Below the pieces are notes generated by a model. That model had not been told where the DNA came from, did not search any database, and was given only the letters and a program-made list of their open reading frames with translations. Position numbers and translations under genes: made by a program. Of a stretch of 64,000 bases of DNA, positions 9,162 to 20,163 are shown one piece after another; the first letter of the stretch is position 1; every line of letters begins with the position of its first letter. The DNA comes from Mycolicibacterium sphagni (GTDB lineage Bacteria; Actinomycetota; Actinomycetes; Mycobacteriales; Mycobacteriaceae): positions 103,587 through 167,586 of the forward strand of contig NZ_NOZR01000011.1 in the NCBI RefSeq assembly GCF_002250655.1, written 5' to 3'.

Positions 9162-9366
9162 ATGTTCTCCCCCCGGAACAACCGTTAGCTATGTGTATTA
9201 GCTGGAACAGGGCCACGCAAATTCCGTCCAGAGCATAGAACGAATGTGTAGTGGCGTCTAGCCAAAATGCCGATTCGCATCGAGATGCCGCCGGCCAGCC
9301 GAATTTCGTTCACCGTACCGGATTTCGTGCCCGAGACCGTCGCGGGGGTAGCGAGCGGGTAGCGGG

Positions 9367-9984
9367 CTAGGGCAGGGCGGATAGTCCCGCGTCGACCGCC
9401 AGCGCGGGGACGTCGAGCGACTTGGAGCCGAGATCGTGGCGCGCCCCGGTGACCTCGACGATCTCGACAGGCCCGGGGATCGCACGGGCCGCGTCGCGAA
9501 TTTCCTCGATGCTCCCGAACGGATCAGACGTGCCGTGGGTGAACACCGTGGGCACGGTGATGGCGCCGAAGTGCTCGGTGCGCAGCCGCTCCGGCTTGCC
9601 CGGCGGATGCAGCGGATACGAGAACAGCGTCAGCAGCGCCACGAGGCCGGCGTGTTCGGCGACGACCATCGAGGTCTGCCTGCCGCCGTAGGAGTGGCCG
9701 CCGGCGACCACCGGGCCGTCGGCCAGCGTGCGGGCCAAGGTGAGGGCCTCGACGATGCCGTCGCGGTCGCCGGCCGCCGACCCCGACGGCGGTCCCTTCG
9801 GGCGGCGTTGCCGGTAGGGCAGGTTGTAGCGCACCGCCAGCCAGCCATGGGACGCCCACTCGTCGCAGATGCGGACCAGCAGCGGCGACTCCCGGCTGCC
9901 GCCGGCCCCGTGGGTCAACATCACGACGCCCGCCGGTGTGCCGTTCGGCTCGTGAGCGACCCCGGCGATGTCCTCGATGCTCAC
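9367..9984 (-). CDS. Alpha/beta hydrolase of the thiCD operon
   Basis: This 205-aa protein matches KANL3/Tex30-like alpha/beta hydrolases. The nucleophile elbow is GGHSYGGRQ with the catalytic Ser, the oxyanion strand is MLTHGAGGS, and candidate acid and His residues are in HGTSDPFGS and GARHDLGS. The GTG start at 9984 overlaps the thiD stop as GTGA, so translation is coupled to thiD. The longer open frame upstream (to 10458) is only an antiparallel-codon shadow within thiD. An equivalent gene follows thiD in M. tuberculosis as I recall (Rv0421c). The substrate is unknown; the tie to thiamine synthesis is positional only. Confidence 0.85.
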   Translation of the reverse strand: MSIEDIAGVAHEPNGTPAGVVMLTHGAGGSRESPLLVRICDEWASHGWLAVRYNLPYRQRRPKGPPSGSAAGDRDGIVEALTLARTLADGPVVAGGHSYGGRQTSMVVAEHAGLVALLTLFSYPLHPPGKPERLRTEHFGAITVPTVFTHGTSDPFGSIEEIRDAARAIPGPVEIVEVTGARHDLGSKSLDVPALAVDAGLSALP

Positions 9985-10817
9985 GCCTGCAACCGGAACA
10001 GCGCCGACACCGGACCGTGGCCACCGCCCAGCGGGTAGGCCGCCCGCAGGCATTCGGTGACCCAGGCTTTGCCGAACGCCACGGCCTCGGGCATCGAATA
10101 CCCGTGCGCCAGGCCGCATGCGGTGGCCGCGGCCAGTGTGTCGCCGGCGCCGTGGTCGTGGGTGGTGTCCACCCGGGGGGCGTCGAACTCGTGGAAGTCG
10201 GTGCCGTCGTAGAGCAGGTCGGGACTGTGCGCCGAGCCCCGCAGATGGCCACCCTTCACCAGTACCCACTGCGGGCCCAGTGCGTGCAGCGCCTTGGCGG
10301 CGGCGCGCTGGGTCTGCTCGTCGACGACCTCGATTCCGACCAGCAGCCGCACCTCGTCGAGGTTGGGTGTGACCAAGCTGGCCAGCGGGAAGAGTTCGGT
10401 GCGCAACGTCTCCAGCGCCGAGGGATGCAGTAGCGGGTCGCCGTGCATGGACGCGCACACCGGGTCGACGACGAACGGGGTGGCGCCGGCCAGCCCCAGG
10501 TCACGCCAGGTGCCCGCGACGGTCTCGATGATCTGCGAGGAGGCCAGCATGCCGGTCTTGGCCGCCTGAACACCGATGTCGCCGGCTACCGCTTCGATCT
10601 GGCCGGCGATTACATCCGTCGGGATCTCGTGAAAACCCTTGACGCCCAACGAGTTCTGCACGGTAACGGCGGTGACGGCCACCAGTGAGTGCACACCCAG
10701 TAGTGCGAAGGTCCGCATGTCGGCCTGGATGCCTGCGCCGCCACCGGAATCGGAGCCGGCGATCGTCAGGACCCGCAGCGGGGTTTGGCCGGGCGGGGTC
10801 AGGGTGAGGAAATCCAC
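9981..10817 (-). CDS. thiD: Hydroxymethylpyrimidine (phosphate) kinase ThiD
   Basis: The cytosolic ribokinase-fold kinase converts HMP or HMP-phosphate to HMP-diphosphate for thiamine synthesis. The N-terminal VLTIAGSDSGGGAGIQAD is the family signature, AAKTGML lies in the substrate region, and the catalytic anion-hole motif is HDHGAGDTLAAA near the C-terminus. I chose the GTG at 10817 (about 278 aa), 5 bases after the thiC stop; the open frame extends further upstream only as a shadow of thiC. The stop overlaps the downstream hydrolase start. It should share the TPP riboswitch control of thiC. Confidence 0.95.
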   Translation of the reverse strand: MDFLTLTPPGQTPLRVLTIAGSDSGGGAGIQADMRTFALLGVHSLVAVTAVTVQNSLGVKGFHEIPTDVIAGQIEAVAGDIGVQAAKTGMLASSQIIETVAGTWRDLGLAGATPFVVDPVCASMHGDPLLHPSALETLRTELFPLASLVTPNLDEVRLLVGIEVVDEQTQRAAAKALHALGPQWVLVKGGHLRGSAHSPDLLYDGTDFHEFDAPRVDTTHDHGAGDTLAAATACGLAHGYSMPEAVAFGKAWVTECLRAAYPLGGGHGPVSALFRLQA

Positions 10818-10822
10818 GGCAG

Positions 10823-12488
<1,666 letters not shown>

Positions 12489-12582
12489 GTTGTTGTTCCG
12501 AGGCCCACAGTAACCCACCGGCAACCCGTCGGCGCTCGAAGCGGCTGGATGAATGTCAGTGCCCGCCGGCAGGCTGCCTGTT

Positions 12583-13437
12583 ATGGCGAAGCGGGAGGTG
12601 TTCGTCGGACGTGAGGCTCTGTCGGATGGTCGATTGACCAGAAGCGAATTGGCGCGTTGGTACCGGCCGGTGTTCCGCGGCGTGTATGTGCCAAGGGATT
12701 CGCGGACGACGCTGTGGGACCGGGCGAAGGCCGCGTGGTTGGCCACCGGGCGGCAGGCGGTGATCACCGGTGTGGCGGCGTCTGGGCTATATGGCGCGAA
12801 CTGGGTTGATGCCGACACCACCATTGAGCTGATATCCCCGCGCCACGCCCGGCCGCAACCGGGTCTGGTGGTCCGGCAGGAGTCGCTGGCGTCCGACGAG
12901 ATCACCACAGTGGCGGGCCTTCCCGTGGTGGTGCGCGCCCGCGCGGCCTTCGACCTCGCCAGGCATCTGGGGCGCAGCGAGGCGACTGCCCGTCTGGATG
13001 CACTGATGCGTAACGGGGTGTTCTCCGTCGAGGATGTGCACGTCTTGGCCAAGCGGTATCCCCGCGTGCGCGGCCTGAGGCAGGTGGCCGGCGTGCTGCC
13101 CCTGGTGGATGGTGGGGCGGCCTCGCCGCGGGAGACCCGGCTGCGGCTGCTGTACATCGATGCGGGTCTCCCGCGTCCCGCAACCCAGGTCCCGGTCTTT
13201 GATGGATGGCGGGTGGTACGGCTCCTCGACCTGGGATGGGAGGGTTTTCGGGTCGGCTCGGAGTACGACGGCGACGTGCACCGCACCGACCGCCGGGCGT
13301 ACGTCAAGGATCTCCGGTTGCGCGCGACAGTGGAGAACCTCGGCTGGACGGTCGATCACGTCATCAAGGAAGACCGCGATGCAGAGATCATCGAGCGTGC
13401 CACCCGAATGCTGCTCTCTCGCGGCTGGAAACCGTGA
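12583..13437 (+). CDS. AbiEi/DUF559-like protein
   Basis: This 284-aa protein is of a type common in mycobacteria. The N-terminal third resembles AbiEi-type antitoxin domains, with a winged-helix-like REALSDGRLTRSELARWYR followed by FRGVYVP. The C-terminal part has a restriction-endonuclease-like pattern, VGSEYDGDVHRTDRRAY, then a conserved Asp and LGWTVDHVIKED, as in DUF559/Vsr-type folds. The start at ATG 12583 leaves the shared N-terminal motif intact; the open frame begins earlier at 12553. There is no adjacent nucleotidyltransferase toxin, so it is an orphan if it is an antitoxin. Cellular role unknown. Confidence 0.75.
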   Translation: MAKREVFVGREALSDGRLTRSELARWYRPVFRGVYVPRDSRTTLWDRAKAAWLATGRQAVITGVAASGLYGANWVDADTTIELISPRHARPQPGLVVRQESLASDEITTVAGLPVVVRARAAFDLARHLGRSEATARLDALMRNGVFSVEDVHVLAKRYPRVRGLRQVAGVLPLVDGGAASPRETRLRLLYIDAGLPRPATQVPVFDGWRVVRLLDLGWEGFRVGSEYDGDVHRTDRRAYVKDLRLRATVENLGWTVDHVIKEDRDAEIIERATRMLLSRGWKP

Positions 13438-13648
13438 GCACGGACCCCTCTCGGATTGATTTTCACGTTTCGTGCCGGTGCACTCAACTCTTTCCTGCGA
13501 AAGGTGAAATTCGACGGGGCATCGCTCGCAGTAAGTGTGGGATTAACGATTGGCCCTACATGATTTGTATAGCTAACATATGCGTTATTGCGCCGCAGGC
13601 GCCCCGTTTGCTCTTTGCTAGACGCTTGCATACGAAACGAGATTCGCC

Positions 13649-15400
13649 GTGACGACCGAGCTCGACCCTGCCCTGGCCGAAACCGACCGGCGTCGCCGCC
13701 GGATGGACCACGATCACCCGCATTACAAGTGGGTGGTGCTGTCCAACACCACGCTGGGCATTCTGCTGGCGTCGATCAACGCCTCGATCGTCCTGATCTC
13801 CTTGCCGGCCATCTTCCGCGGCATCGGACTCAACCCGCTGGCCCCGGGCAATGTCAGCTACCTGCTGTGGATGCTGATGGGTTATCTGGTGGTGACCGCT
13901 GTGCTGGTGGTGCCCTTCGGTCGCCTCGGCGACATGTACGGCCGAGTCAAGATCTACAACATCGGCTTCGTTGTCTTCACGCTGTCGGCCGTTGCGCTGT
14001 CGTTCGACCCGTTCCATCTCGACGGCGGCGCGATCTGGCTCATTGCTTGGCGGGTGGTCCAGGGCGTCGGCGGCGCGATGCTGATGTCGTCGTCGTCGGC
14101 CATCCTCACCGACGCGTTCCCCGCCAACCAGCGCGGCATGGCGCTGGGGGTCAACATGGTCGCCGCGGTGGCCGGCTCGTTCCTCGGCCTCCTCATCGGT
14201 GGCGTGCTCTCCGAGATCCACTGGCAGGCGATCTTCTGGGTGGGTGTGCCGATCGGCATCCTCGGCACCATCTGGAGCGTGCGCTCACTCAAGGAACTCG
14301 GAGTGCGCAGCCCCGGCCGGGTCGACTGGGCGGGCACCGTGACGTTCGGTGTCGGCCTGACCGTCCTGCTGATCGGAATCACGTACGGCATCCAGCCTTA
14401 CGGCAACTCGACGACCGGATGGACCAGCCCGATGGTGCTGGGTTCCATCATCGGCGGCGTGCTGTTGCTGGTGCTGTTCTGTTTGATCGAGCTGCGGGTG
14501 GCGCAGCCCATGGTCGACATCCGGTTGTTCCGGTCGGCGTCGTTCGGCATGGGAAACCTCGCCGGACTGATGTCCTCGGTGGGCCGCGGCGGCCTGCAGT
14601 TCATGCTGATCATCTGGTTGCAGGGCATCTGGCTTCCGTTGCACGGCTACAGCTTTGAATCCACACCGCTGTGGGCGGGCATCTATCTGCTGCCGGCGAC
14701 GTTCGGCTTCCTTGCCGCCGCGCCGATTGCCGGGTCCTTGGCCGACCGGTTCGGCGCGCGGCCGTTCACCGTGGCAGGCATGCTGCTCATGGCCGCCACA
14801 TTTGTGGCGCTGCTGCTGATCCCGGTGAACTTCAACTACTGGATCTTCGCGGTGCTGGTATTCCTCAACGGCCTCGGCGGCGGCATCTTCACCGCCCCCA
14901 ACACGGCGGCCATCATGTCCAGCGTCCCGGCCGCCCAGCGCGGCGCGGCATCGGGGGTGCGGTCGACGTTCTTCAACGCCGGCAACTCACTGTCGATCGG
15001 AATCTTCTTCTCGCTCATGATCGTCGGGCTGGCACACACCCTGCCCGACGCGATGAGCCAGGGCCTGCAGGCGCAGGGTGTCTCCGCGTCGGTCGCCCAT
15101 GACGTCGCCAATCTGCCGCCCGTCGGCAGCCTGTTCGCTGCGTTCCTGGGCTACAACCCGATCGCCGAACTACTGGCGCCGTTCAACGCGCTCCACCAGC
15201 CGGGCGTGAACGTCGAGGTGCTGACCGGGCAGACGTTCTTCCCCAACCTCATCACCGAGCCGTTCCACTCCGGTCTGACGGTGGTGTTCGGCGCCGCCGC
15301 GCTGATGATGGTGATCGGTGCGATCGCGTCGCTGTTCAACCCTGGCCGCTACGCGGCCGACGCGATCATCGAGGCCGAGCAGGCGAAGGTCGAGGAGTAA
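13649..15400 (+). CDS. MFS transporter, DHA2 (14-TM) drug exporter type
   Basis: This 583-aa membrane protein resembles EmrB/QacA-type proton-driven exporters. After a charged N-terminus (~25 residues), TM1 carries the family segment NASIVLISLPAIF, and the loop 2-3 motif A appears as GRLGDMYGRVKIY. Motif C-like GSFLGLLIGGVL lies in TM5. The GTG at 13649 follows a 211-base AT-richer gap (13438-13648) that likely holds the promoter. The 3' end overlaps a convergent small gene by 35 bases. The central loop near residues 480-530 is unusually long. The substrate is unknown. Confidence 0.9.
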   Translation: MTTELDPALAETDRRRRRMDHDHPHYKWVVLSNTTLGILLASINASIVLISLPAIFRGIGLNPLAPGNVSYLLWMLMGYLVVTAVLVVPFGRLGDMYGRVKIYNIGFVVFTLSAVALSFDPFHLDGGAIWLIAWRVVQGVGGAMLMSSSSAILTDAFPANQRGMALGVNMVAAVAGSFLGLLIGGVLSEIHWQAIFWVGVPIGILGTIWSVRSLKELGVRSPGRVDWAGTVTFGVGLTVLLIGITYGIQPYGNSTTGWTSPMVLGSIIGGVLLLVLFCLIELRVAQPMVDIRLFRSASFGMGNLAGLMSSVGRGGLQFMLIIWLQGIWLPLHGYSFESTPLWAGIYLLPATFGFLAAAPIAGSLADRFGARPFTVAGMLLMAATFVALLLIPVNFNYWIFAVLVFLNGLGGGIFTAPNTAAIMSSVPAAQRGAASGVRSTFFNAGNSLSIGIFFSLMIVGLAHTLPDAMSQGLQAQGVSASVAHDVANLPPVGSLFAAFLGYNPIAELLAPFNALHQPGVNVEVLTGQTFFPNLITEPFHSGLTVVFGAAALMMVIGAIASLFNPGRYAADAIIEAEQAKVEE

Positions 15401-15737
15401 TCACCGGCGCGGCGGTCCCCTCGACCACCCAGCGGTGCAGCCGGCCTGCGGTCCGCCACATCGCGGCCTGCATCTCGTCGGGCCCCAATTCGTCTTGGGC
15501 ACAAGCCCTGAGGCGATCGGAAACCCTGACCAGAGTGACCGGTGCCAGGCGAGCGGTGCGATCACGCGAGGCCCGTACGCTCTGTGCGACCACCTCGCGC
15601 AGTTCGATGAGGTCGCCGACGACCCGGGAACCTCCCGCGGGCCGTTCCCGCCGATAGAGCTCGATCAGCGCGTCGATACACGTCAACGCTTGATGGGCAG
15701 TGCTTTTGGGAATCAGGATGTCAGCGTCCGAACTCAC
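15366..15737 (-). CDS. Hypothetical protein (123 aa)
   Basis: I do not recognise this protein. It begins at GTG 15737, is predicted soluble and mostly helical (ALTCIDALIELYRRERP, LIELREVVAQSVRASRD) and ends in a Pro/Arg-rich tail that overlaps the 3' end of the MFS gene. Codon usage is mycobacterial and no better frame covers 15401-15737, so it is probably real. It lies 58 bases downstream of another small gene on the same strand. Confidence 0.55.
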   Translation of the reverse strand: MSSDADILIPKSTAHQALTCIDALIELYRRERPAGGSRVVGDLIELREVVAQSVRASRDRTARLAPVTLVRVSDRLRACAQDELGPDEMQAAMWRTAGRLHRWVVEGTAAPVITPRPSPARPR

Positions 15738-15795
15738 GGGCTAAGCCCAGCACACCCGCGCGAACAGATCGTGACGAGTCACCGACTACCGGGGT

Positions 15796-16104
15796 TCACC
15801 AATCCGAACGGCCGACCAGAATCAGGTCGTTCAGCGCGAAAGCTGGCACGGCGAGCGTCTCCGAGAGTGCAGCCGCGTAGGACCGGGCGATCCGTGGGCC
15901 GTCCCGCTGTTCGTCGAAATCTCCGGTCAAGTCGACGGCGACACGACATCCCAATGTGTCGCCGGCTTCGACCACGTCGACGCGGAGCACTCCCGCGGGC
16001 AGCGGCAGTCTTGTGGTCACCGCGCGCACATGCTCGATGGTTGCTGCCCAATCGACGTAAACCGACACAAACGACCCCATCCCAAACATGCTGGCGTCAT
16101 TCAC
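15796..16104 (-). CDS. Hypothetical protein (102 aa)
   Basis: This protein of up to 102 aa is not recognised. It alternates strand-like segments (SFVSVYVDWAA, VLRVDVVEAGD, CRVAVDLTG) and helices, which suggests a compact alpha/beta fold. GTG 16104 is the longest start; ATG codons at 16089 and 16080 are alternatives, and the last begins right before the first predicted strand. It probably forms a small transcription unit with the 123-aa gene downstream. Confidence 0.55.
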   Translation of the reverse strand: MNDASMFGMGSFVSVYVDWAATIEHVRAVTTRLPLPAGVLRVDVVEAGDTLGCRVAVDLTGDFDEQRDGPRIARSYAAALSETLAVPAFALNDLILVGRSDW

Positions 16105-16294
16105 CGCCGGTCGCCACTCGAATCACCCAATGTTCACCTGCCGTTATGTCGGATCCATGCGGGTGGGCGCGACACCGGTGGTGGCATAGACGTATAGGGC
16201 GGCCTCCTTGTCCGAAGCCGATGTGTCGGCGACACCGCGCAGCCTGTCTCATCTGGGCTCCAAACCGGCGCCGCCTTCGGTAGCTTCACTGTCC

Positions 16295-17314
16295 GTGCCC
16301 GTGCTGACGAACCGCCAGATCCTGTTGCGCCAACGCCCGTCGGGCCTGGTGCAACCCAACGACACCGAACTGATCACTACGGCCGCCCCCGAGCTCGCCG
16401 AGGGTGAGGCGCTGCTGCGCACCACCTATGTCGGGCTGGACGCGGCTGTGCGCACCTGGCTCGACGATCAGCCGAGCTACCTGCCGCCGGTGCAACTCGG
16501 TGAGGTCATCCGCGCGGCGGGCATCGGCGAGGTCGTCGAATCCCGGTGTGAGGCGTTCGCCGTCGGCGACATCGTCACCACCCTCACTGGTTTTCAGGAC
16601 TACGCCATCATCCGCGACGACCTTTTCAGCACGCCCATCCCGGGCGAAACCGACCAACTCGCGATCATGAGCGTGTACGGGCCCACCGGTGCCACCGCCT
16701 ATTTCGGGATGACGGACATCGGCCGCCCGCAGGAAGGGCAAACAGTGGTGGTGTCGGCCGCCGCCGGCGCCACCGGCTCGGTCGCCGGCCAGATCGCCAA
16801 GATCGCCGGGGCCCGCGTCATCGGAATCGCCGGCGGCCCGGACAAGTGCCGGGCCGTCGTCGAGGACTTCGGGTTCGACGCCTGCATCGACTACAAGCGC
16901 GACGACATCCCGGCCGCACTCAAACAGCATTGCCCCAAGGGCGTCGACGTCTACTTCGACAACGTCGGCGGCCCGATCCTCAACGCGGTGTTGGGGCGGC
17001 TGGCCCCCAAAGCCAGGGTGGTGTTGTGCGGCGTCATCTCCAGCTACCTGACCGGGGAGCATCCCGGACCGGCCAACTATGTGAACCTGTTGGCCAAGAC
17101 CGCCACGATGCAGGGGTTCAACGCCCTGGACATGTGGGGCCGCTTCGACGAGGCGTTCGCCAATCTGCGCCGCTGGGAATCCGAGGGCAAGTTGGTGCAT
17201 CGCGAGACCGTGTTCGACGGCCTCGAGTCTTGTGTCGACGCGCTCAACGGCCTGTTCACCGGGGCCAACATCGGCAAGATGCTGGTGAAGGTCAGCGAAC
17301 CCTCGCCGGTCTGA
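16295..17314 (+). CDS. NADP-dependent MDR oxidoreductase (prostaglandin/leukotriene reductase type)
   Basis: This ~339-aa medium-chain reductase resembles CurA/YfmJ and prostaglandin reductases, which reduce C=C bonds of enones using NADPH and need no zinc. The N-terminal NRQILLRQRPSGL is typical. The Rossmann motif is VVSAAAGATGSVAGQIAK, followed by ARVIGIAGGPDKC, DACIDYKRDD and VDVYFDNVGGPI. I chose GTG 16295 because the family begins near TNRQ; GTG 16301 is equally possible and the open frame reaches 16208. Its stop is 4 bases from the convergent xthA stop. Confidence 0.88.
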   Translation: MPVLTNRQILLRQRPSGLVQPNDTELITTAAPELAEGEALLRTTYVGLDAAVRTWLDDQPSYLPPVQLGEVIRAAGIGEVVESRCEAFAVGDIVTTLTGFQDYAIIRDDLFSTPIPGETDQLAIMSVYGPTGATAYFGMTDIGRPQEGQTVVVSAAAGATGSVAGQIAKIAGARVIGIAGGPDKCRAVVEDFGFDACIDYKRDDIPAALKQHCPKGVDVYFDNVGGPILNAVLGRLAPKARVVLCGVISSYLTGEHPGPANYVNLLAKTATMQGFNALDMWGRFDEAFANLRRWESEGKLVHRETVFDGLESCVDALNGLFTGANIGKMLVKVSEPSPV

Positions 17315-17317
17315 GGC

Positions 17318-18148
17318 TCAGCGGCTCAGGTCGACCAGCACCGGCGCGTGGTCACTGGGCGCAGGATCGCCCTTCTTACCCGGACGGCGTTCGTCTTTGA
17401 CGATCTCGGCGTGCGTTACCCGTGCCGCCAATTCCGGTGAGCCGAGGATGAAGTCGATCCGCATACCGCGGCGCTTCTGGAAGGCCAGCTGGGTGTAGTC
17501 CCAATAGGTGTAGACCCCGGGGCCGGCGGTGTACGGGCGCACCACGTCGGTGAACTTCGCGTCGATCATGGCGTTGAACGCGTCGCGTTCTGGCTCCGAG
17601 ACATGGGTGGCACCGGCGAACGCCGCCATATCCCACACGTCCTCGTCTGTGGGTGCGATGTTCCAGTCGCCGACCAACGCGATGGGCTGCTGCGGATCGT
17701 CACGCAACCATTGCTCGGCCGTATTACGCAGGGCGGCAAGCCATTCCAGCTTGTACTGATAGTGCGGGTCGGCCAGGGTACGGCCGTTGGGCACGTAGAG
17801 ACTCCACACCCGAACCCCTGCGCAAGTGGCAGCCAGTGCGCGGGCCTCCGCCTTGGCGTCCGTGCCGTCCTTGCCCCAAGACGGCTGGCCCTCGAAACCG
17901 ACCTCGACGTTGTCGAGGCCGACCCGGGAGGCGATCGCGACCCCGTTCCACTGGTTGAACCCGCAATGCACCACCTCGTAGCCGGCCTCGAGGAACGGCA
18001 TGGTGGGGAACTGGTCGTCGGCACATTTGGTTTCCTGCATGGCCAGCACATCGACGTCGCCGCGCCGCAGCCAGTCGACGACGCGATCCACCCTGGCGCG
18101 GATCGAATTCACATTCCAGGTGGCCAGGCGCAGGACGTCGGCGGGCAT
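17318..18148 (-). CDS. xthA: Exodeoxyribonuclease III / AP endonuclease
   Basis: This 276-aa DNA-repair nuclease cuts at abasic sites and degrades DNA 3'-5'. The exonuclease-endonuclease-phosphatase fold is shown by LATWNVNSIRAR, the metal-binding Glu in MQETKCADDQ, the catalytic Asp-Asn in VGDWNIAPTDEDV and the terminal SDHAPVLVDL. The start at 18148 is an ATG directly before the first strand. It follows the GNAT gene by 3 bases on the same strand, as part of a def-GNAT-xthA run that I recall as Rv0429c-Rv0427c. Confidence 0.95.
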   Translation of the reverse strand: MPADVLRLATWNVNSIRARVDRVVDWLRRGDVDVLAMQETKCADDQFPTMPFLEAGYEVVHCGFNQWNGVAIASRVGLDNVEVGFEGQPSWGKDGTDAKAEARALAATCAGVRVWSLYVPNGRTLADPHYQYKLEWLAALRNTAEQWLRDDPQQPIALVGDWNIAPTDEDVWDMAAFAGATHVSEPERDAFNAMIDAKFTDVVRPYTAGPGVYTYWDYTQLAFQKRRGMRIDFILGSPELAARVTHAEIVKDERRPGKKGDPAPSDHAPVLVDLSR

Positions 18149-18151
18149 GGG

Positions 18152-19057
18152 CTACAGCGTACGACCGGTCAACGACACGGCATCGACGTAGCGGTGGTGA
18201 TGGTGCAGCCGGAAGCCCAGCGAGTGATATAGCAGGATCGCCGGTTCGTTGTCGCTGAGCACCTGCACGTAGGCCCGGGTCGCACCGCGCTGGGCACCCC
18301 ACGCCAGCAGCGTTTGGCACAGCCGACGGGCGTGCCCGCGCCTGCGGTGCTCGTCGCTCACGCGGACCGCCGAGATCCCCAGCCAGTGCGTGCCATCCGG
18401 CGCGACGGTCACCGCGCCGCGACCCACCGCGGCGGTCGGCTCCGCCGCGAACACCACCTCTCCGTCGACGACCGCGGTCAGGACCTGGGCCGGCACGTCG
18501 CGTTCATAGGTCGTCAGCCACGCTGCGTCGGGACGGTCCAGCAGCGTCACCGCCGGGTCCGGTTCGCCCGCGGCCAGCTCGGTAACCATCACCCGGGTGT
18601 GCTTGACGCCTTCGGCCCGGATCGGCGACAGCCGCTCCGGCAGCGCCAGCCATGCCGGTAACCCCCGCTGCCGGTACCAGTCAACAATCGGCGGCAACGC
18701 GGCGATGGTCGCCGAAAAATCCAGCGGCACAGCCGAGTTGGCCCTACTGGTGTACCCGCCCGCGGCCCGTAGCAGCCAGCCGTCCTGCCAGGTCTGTTCG
18801 GTTCCCGGCCAGGCCAGGGCCGCCGCGTGCTCCAGCGCCCGAATCGCGGAGGCCCGCACCGGAACCACGCTGAGCTCCCGCACCGCCACCACGTCGCCGG
18901 GTGATACCTCGACCAGGCCGTCGGACTTGGTGCGCACCACGATCACCGGGTCGACGGCCCGCACTTCACCGATCACATCGGTCAGCGGCGGAGTCGTGCC
19001 CGCGGGCAAGCGGTAACGGATGCTCACCCGGCTGCCGACCGGCGGCAGGCTGGCCAT
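18152..19057 (-). CDS. GNAT N-acetyltransferase (Rv0428c-like)
   Basis: This 301-aa protein carries an N-terminal small beta-rich region (residues ~1-60, SRVSIRYRLPAG and VEVSPGDVVAV) and a C-terminal GNAT domain. The acetyl-CoA motif A is AVRVSDEHRRRGHARRLC, with AYVQVLSDNEPAILLYHSLGF as the following strand and helix. I chose ATG 19057, four bases after the def stop; the open frame runs further upstream only as a shadow of def. Length matches the M. tuberculosis gene in the same position. The acetyl acceptor is not known. Confidence 0.88.
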   Translation of the reverse strand: MASLPPVGSRVSIRYRLPAGTTPPLTDVIGEVRAVDPVIVVRTKSDGLVEVSPGDVVAVRELSVVPVRASAIRALEHAAALAWPGTEQTWQDGWLLRAAGGYTSRANSAVPLDFSATIAALPPIVDWYRQRGLPAWLALPERLSPIRAEGVKHTRVMVTELAAGEPDPAVTLLDRPDAAWLTTYERDVPAQVLTAVVDGEVVFAAEPTAAVGRGAVTVAPDGTHWLGISAVRVSDEHRRRGHARRLCQTLLAWGAQRGATRAYVQVLSDNEPAILLYHSLGFRLHHHHRYVDAVSLTGRTL

Positions 19058-19061
19058 CGGC

Positions 19062-19655
19062 TCAGTGACCGAACGGGTCGGGCACCTCGCCGGGCATCCA
19101 CGACAGGCCGGGCACCCCCCAGCCGTTGGCCTTGACGGTGCGCTTGGCCGCCCTGGCATGCCGGCCGATCAGGTGGTCGACGTAGAGGAAGCCGTCGAGG
19201 TGTCCGGTCTCGTGCTGCAGCATCCGGGCGAACAGGTCGTGGCCCTCCAGCGTCACCGGGTTGCCGTCGGCGTCCAGCCCGTTCACCCGGGCCCACTTCG
19301 CGCGGCCGCGCGGAAACGATTCGCCGGGCACCGACAGGCAGCCCTCGTCGTCGTCATCCGGGTCGGGCATCGTCTCGGGAATCTCCGAGGTCTCCAGGAC
19401 CGGGTTGATCACCACGCCTCGGTGGCGCGGGGTCTTGCCGCGCTCGTCGGCGCAGTCATAGACGAACAGCCGCAGTCCGACGCCGATTTGGTTGGCCGCC
19501 AGCCCGACTCCGTTCGCCGCGTCCATCGTGTCGTACATGTCCGCGATCAGATCGGCCAGATCTTCGGGCAACGAACCGTCGGCTGCAACCGGCACGGGTT
19601 GTGTCGGCGTATGTAGAACGGGATCACCCAAAATCACGATTGGTCTCACTGCCAT
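19062..19655 (-). CDS. def: Peptide deformylase
   Basis: This 197-aa cytosolic metalloenzyme removes the N-formyl group from nascent proteins. All three motifs are visible: [11 protein letters not shown] (motif 1), EGCLSVPGE (motif 2, Cys metal ligand) and QHETGHLDG (motif 3, HExxH). The start is ATG 19655, before [13 protein letters not shown]. The same frame is open far upstream to 20486 but those residues have no family resemblance. It is the first gene of the def-GNAT-xthA run and diverges from the DUF3263 gene. Confidence 0.97.
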   Translation of the reverse strand: MAVRPIVILGDPVLHTPTQPVPVAADGSLPEDLADLIADMYDTMDAANGVGLAANQIGVGLRLFVYDCADERGKTPRHRGVVINPVLETSEIPETMPDPDDDDEGCLSVPGESFPRGRAKWARVNGLDADGNPVTLEGHDLFARMLQHETGHLDGFLYVDHLIGRHARAAKRTVKANGWGVPGLSWMPGEVPDPFGH

Positions 19656-19781
19656 GATCGGCAAGCTTAAGTCAGCCGACGCGCGGGGTTGGCTGCCGTC
19701 CCAACCGGCACAACCGTGATTGAATGAGCGCCGAGCATAGGGATGTCTTCTCAGGGTCTTCGAAAGGGTCAGCAGATCGAA

Positions 19782-20090
19782 ATGGACGGCGCCATGGCAC
19801 GGGCCGAGCGGTCTAATGACGACGCCGACCTTCCCGATGGGTTGACTCGCCGCGAATACGACGTCCTGGCCTTCGAGCGGCAGTGGTGGAAGTACGCCGG
19901 CGCGAAGGAAGAGGCCATCAAGGAGCTCTTCTCCATGTCGGCCACTCGCTACTACCAGGTGCTGAACACCCTGGTCGACCGCCCCGAGGCCCTGGCGGCT
20001 GATCCGATGCTGGTCAAACGGTTGCGACGGTTGCGGGCGAGCCGGCAGAAGGCGCGTGCGGCCCGGCGACTCGGCTTCGAGGTTCCCTGA
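19782..20090 (+). CDS. DUF3263 protein (Rv0430-like)
   Basis: This 102-aa actinobacterial protein of the DUF3263 family has the core [19 protein letters not shown] followed by [20 protein letters not shown], a helix-turn-helix-like arrangement, and a basic C-terminus rich in Arg. DNA binding is plausible but unproven. ATG 19782 was chosen because it gives 102 aa, the length I recall for Rv0430; the frame opens at 19743. It lies upstream of the virR-like gene and is divergent from def. Confidence 0.8.
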   Translation: MDGAMARAERSNDDADLPDGLTRREYDVLAFERQWWKYAGAKEEAIKELFSMSATRYYQVLNTLVDRPEALAADPMLVKRLRRLRASRQKARAARRLGFEVP

Positions 20091-20163
20091 TTTTTCTTCG
20101 TTGGCGGTGCTGGGCGATGAGCGTTTTCGCGATGCGCGTCCAGCCCCCGTTACAGTGGGCGCG

